Assembly (NCBI GenBank): GCA_016744395.1
Contig: JADGEK010000005.1
Location: 24,146 to 88,145 of the forward strand
DNA length: 64,000 nucleotides
From: Gammaproteobacteria bacterium
GTDB lineage: Bacteria > Pseudomonadota > Gammaproteobacteria > GRL18
Reading direction: 5' to 3'
Positions 63,240-64,000 of this stretch are shown here, piece by piece. The notes below the pieces were generated by a model. That model searched no databases. It saw only the letters and a program-made list of their open reading frames with translations, and had not been told where the DNA came from. The translations under genes were made by a program, and so were the position numbers. The first letter of the stretch is position 1; each line of letters begins with the position of its first letter.

Positions 63240-64000
63240 TTATTTTTTAATCAATTTGGACCATTTTTCTGGTCCAGTCTGGTGCACCGATTCACCCAGT
63301 ACATCAACGCCAACAGTGACAGGCATATCCTTGACTTCAAACTCATAAATGGCTTCCATCCCTAATTCTTCATAGGCGATAACCGTTGATTTTTCAATGG
63401 CTTTAGATATTAAGTAAGCCGCACCACCAACCGCGGTGAGATACACTGCTTTATGCTTTTTGATGGCTTCAATTGCAATTGGACCACGCTCTGCTTTACC
63501 GACCATGCCAATAAGACCTGTTTCAGCCAACATGGTTTCTGTATATTTGTCCATCCGAGTTGAAGTCGTTGGTCCTGCAGGTCCCACTGACTCATTTTCA
63601 GTCGCATCCACAGGGCCGACATAATAAATAAACCGGTTTTTAAAGTTTACACCATCAGGCAGTGCTTCTCCTTTGGCCAGAGTGTCAACAATTCGCTTGT
63701 GAGCAGCATCACGACCTGTCAATAATTTACCGTTAAGTAATAATTGTTCGCCAGGCTTCCAGCTCTGAATGTCCTCGTGAGTAATACTGTCTAAATTGAC
63801 CTGACGTGCTTTAGGTGATGCTGACCAAGTCACTTCAGGCCAGTCTTCCAGTTTCGGAGGTATTAAAACAGCGGGACCTGAACCATCTAAGGTGAAATGA
63901 GTATGTCGTGTGGCAGCGCAATTAGGAATTATGGCAACAGGCAGAGATGCTGCGTGGGTTGGATAATCCAGTACTTTGACATCAACGACTGTTGTGAGTC
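63240..64000 (-). CDS. class I fumarate hydratase, C-terminal part (cut by right edge)
   Basis: The frame is open from the right edge to a stop at 63240 (253 codons). It includes part of the alpha region (KVLDYPTHAASLPVAIIPNCAATRHTHFTLDGSGPAVLIPPKLEDWPEVTW) and the whole beta domain (GRDAAHKRIVDTLAKGEALPD, YYVGPVDA, GPAGPTTSTRMDKYT, MVGKAERGPIA). This is the FumA/FumB single-chain form with an oxygen-sensitive [4Fe-4S] cluster; CAATRHTHF contains one ligand cysteine. Converts fumarate to malate. The N-terminal part lies beyond the window. Confidence 0.93.
   Translation of the reverse strand, partial: LTTVVDVKVLDYPTHAASLPVAIIPNCAATRHTHFTLDGSGPAVLIPPKLEDWPEVTWSASPKARQVNLDSITHEDIQSWKPGEQLLLNGKLLTGRDAAHKRIVDTLAKGEALPDGVNFKNRFIYYVGPVDATENESVGPAGPTTSTRMDKYTETMLAETGLIGMVGKAERGPIAIEAIKKHKAVYLTAVGGAAYLISKAIEKSTVIAYEELGMEAIYEFEVKDMPVTVGVDVLGESVHQTGPEKWSKLIKK

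Overview
The window is chromosomal DNA of a low-G+C (by eye about 40%) gammaproteobacterium. The gene orders dapF-DUF484-xerC and hslV-hslU-DUF971 followed by ubiE-ubiJ-ubiB are typical of that class, and ubiJ is largely confined to it. Ubiquinone synthesis, c-type cytochromes, a type-1 bufferin, cobalamin genes and several c-di-GMP/cAMP signalling proteins suggest a free-living aerobic or microaerobic marine-type cell (sulfur-oxidiser or methylotroph relatives are possible). The genus cannot be fixed from the sequence.

Layout. 0-4.8 kb: edge of an FHA protein, a DUF1015 protein, purC, a flavin reductase, a YaiI nuclease-like protein and a periplasmic haem protein. 4.8-9 kb: DNA polymerase II, the decayed start of an OxyR/LysR regulator, a peroxiredoxin-glutaredoxin hybrid and a rhodanese. 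9-12.4 kb: a phosphate-starvation pair, Tat-exported PhoX phosphatase and an OlsB-like lipid N-acyltransferase, each with a good candidate PhoB box. 12.4-19.7 kb: PqiA-like protein, nnr, hemW, dinB, dapF-DUF484-xerC. 19.7-25 kb: a membrane adenylate cyclase with a TPR-like lipoprotein, then hslVU-DUF971 with a sigma32-type promoter. 25-31 kb: a membrane-anchored Rad50-like ATPase with a small partner, ubiE-ubiJ-ubiB and ung. 31-36.7 kb: anti-sigma/ECF sigma pair, bufferin BufA, DoxX, small membrane proteins and msrA. 36.7-43.8 kb: a diguanylate cyclase with a dead first receiver, TauD-like dioxygenase, rhodanese, HNH and cysteine-cluster proteins, an unrecognised 384-aa protein and CheV. 43.9-47.9 kb: cobalamin genes cobQ <- -> cbiB, cobD around a 16-bp tandem repeat.

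47.9-52.7 kb is the accessory part: 1.1 kb of non-coding DNA, a 5-methylcytosine methyltransferase, a convergent two-gene operon (DUF262 protein plus HEPN ribonuclease-like protein), and the frameshifted C-terminal remnant of a serine recombinase. It reads as a horizontally acquired defence cassette and is the best candidate here for a poorly described system.

52.7-64 kb: a TVP38-flavoprotein disulfide reductase fusion, a polyferredoxin, a truncated haemoglobin, a GAF-winged-helix regulator, a 1478-aa hybrid sensor kinase, a cytochrome c lipoprotein, a (Pro-Glu)17 helix-hairpin-helix protein and the C-terminal half of class I fumarase.

Across the window at least six copies of a palindromic repeat of about 28 bp (arms GTAGAGRC / GYCTCTAC around GCATGC) sit at gene ends. 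In three cases the repeat supplies the TAG stop codon of the adjacent gene.
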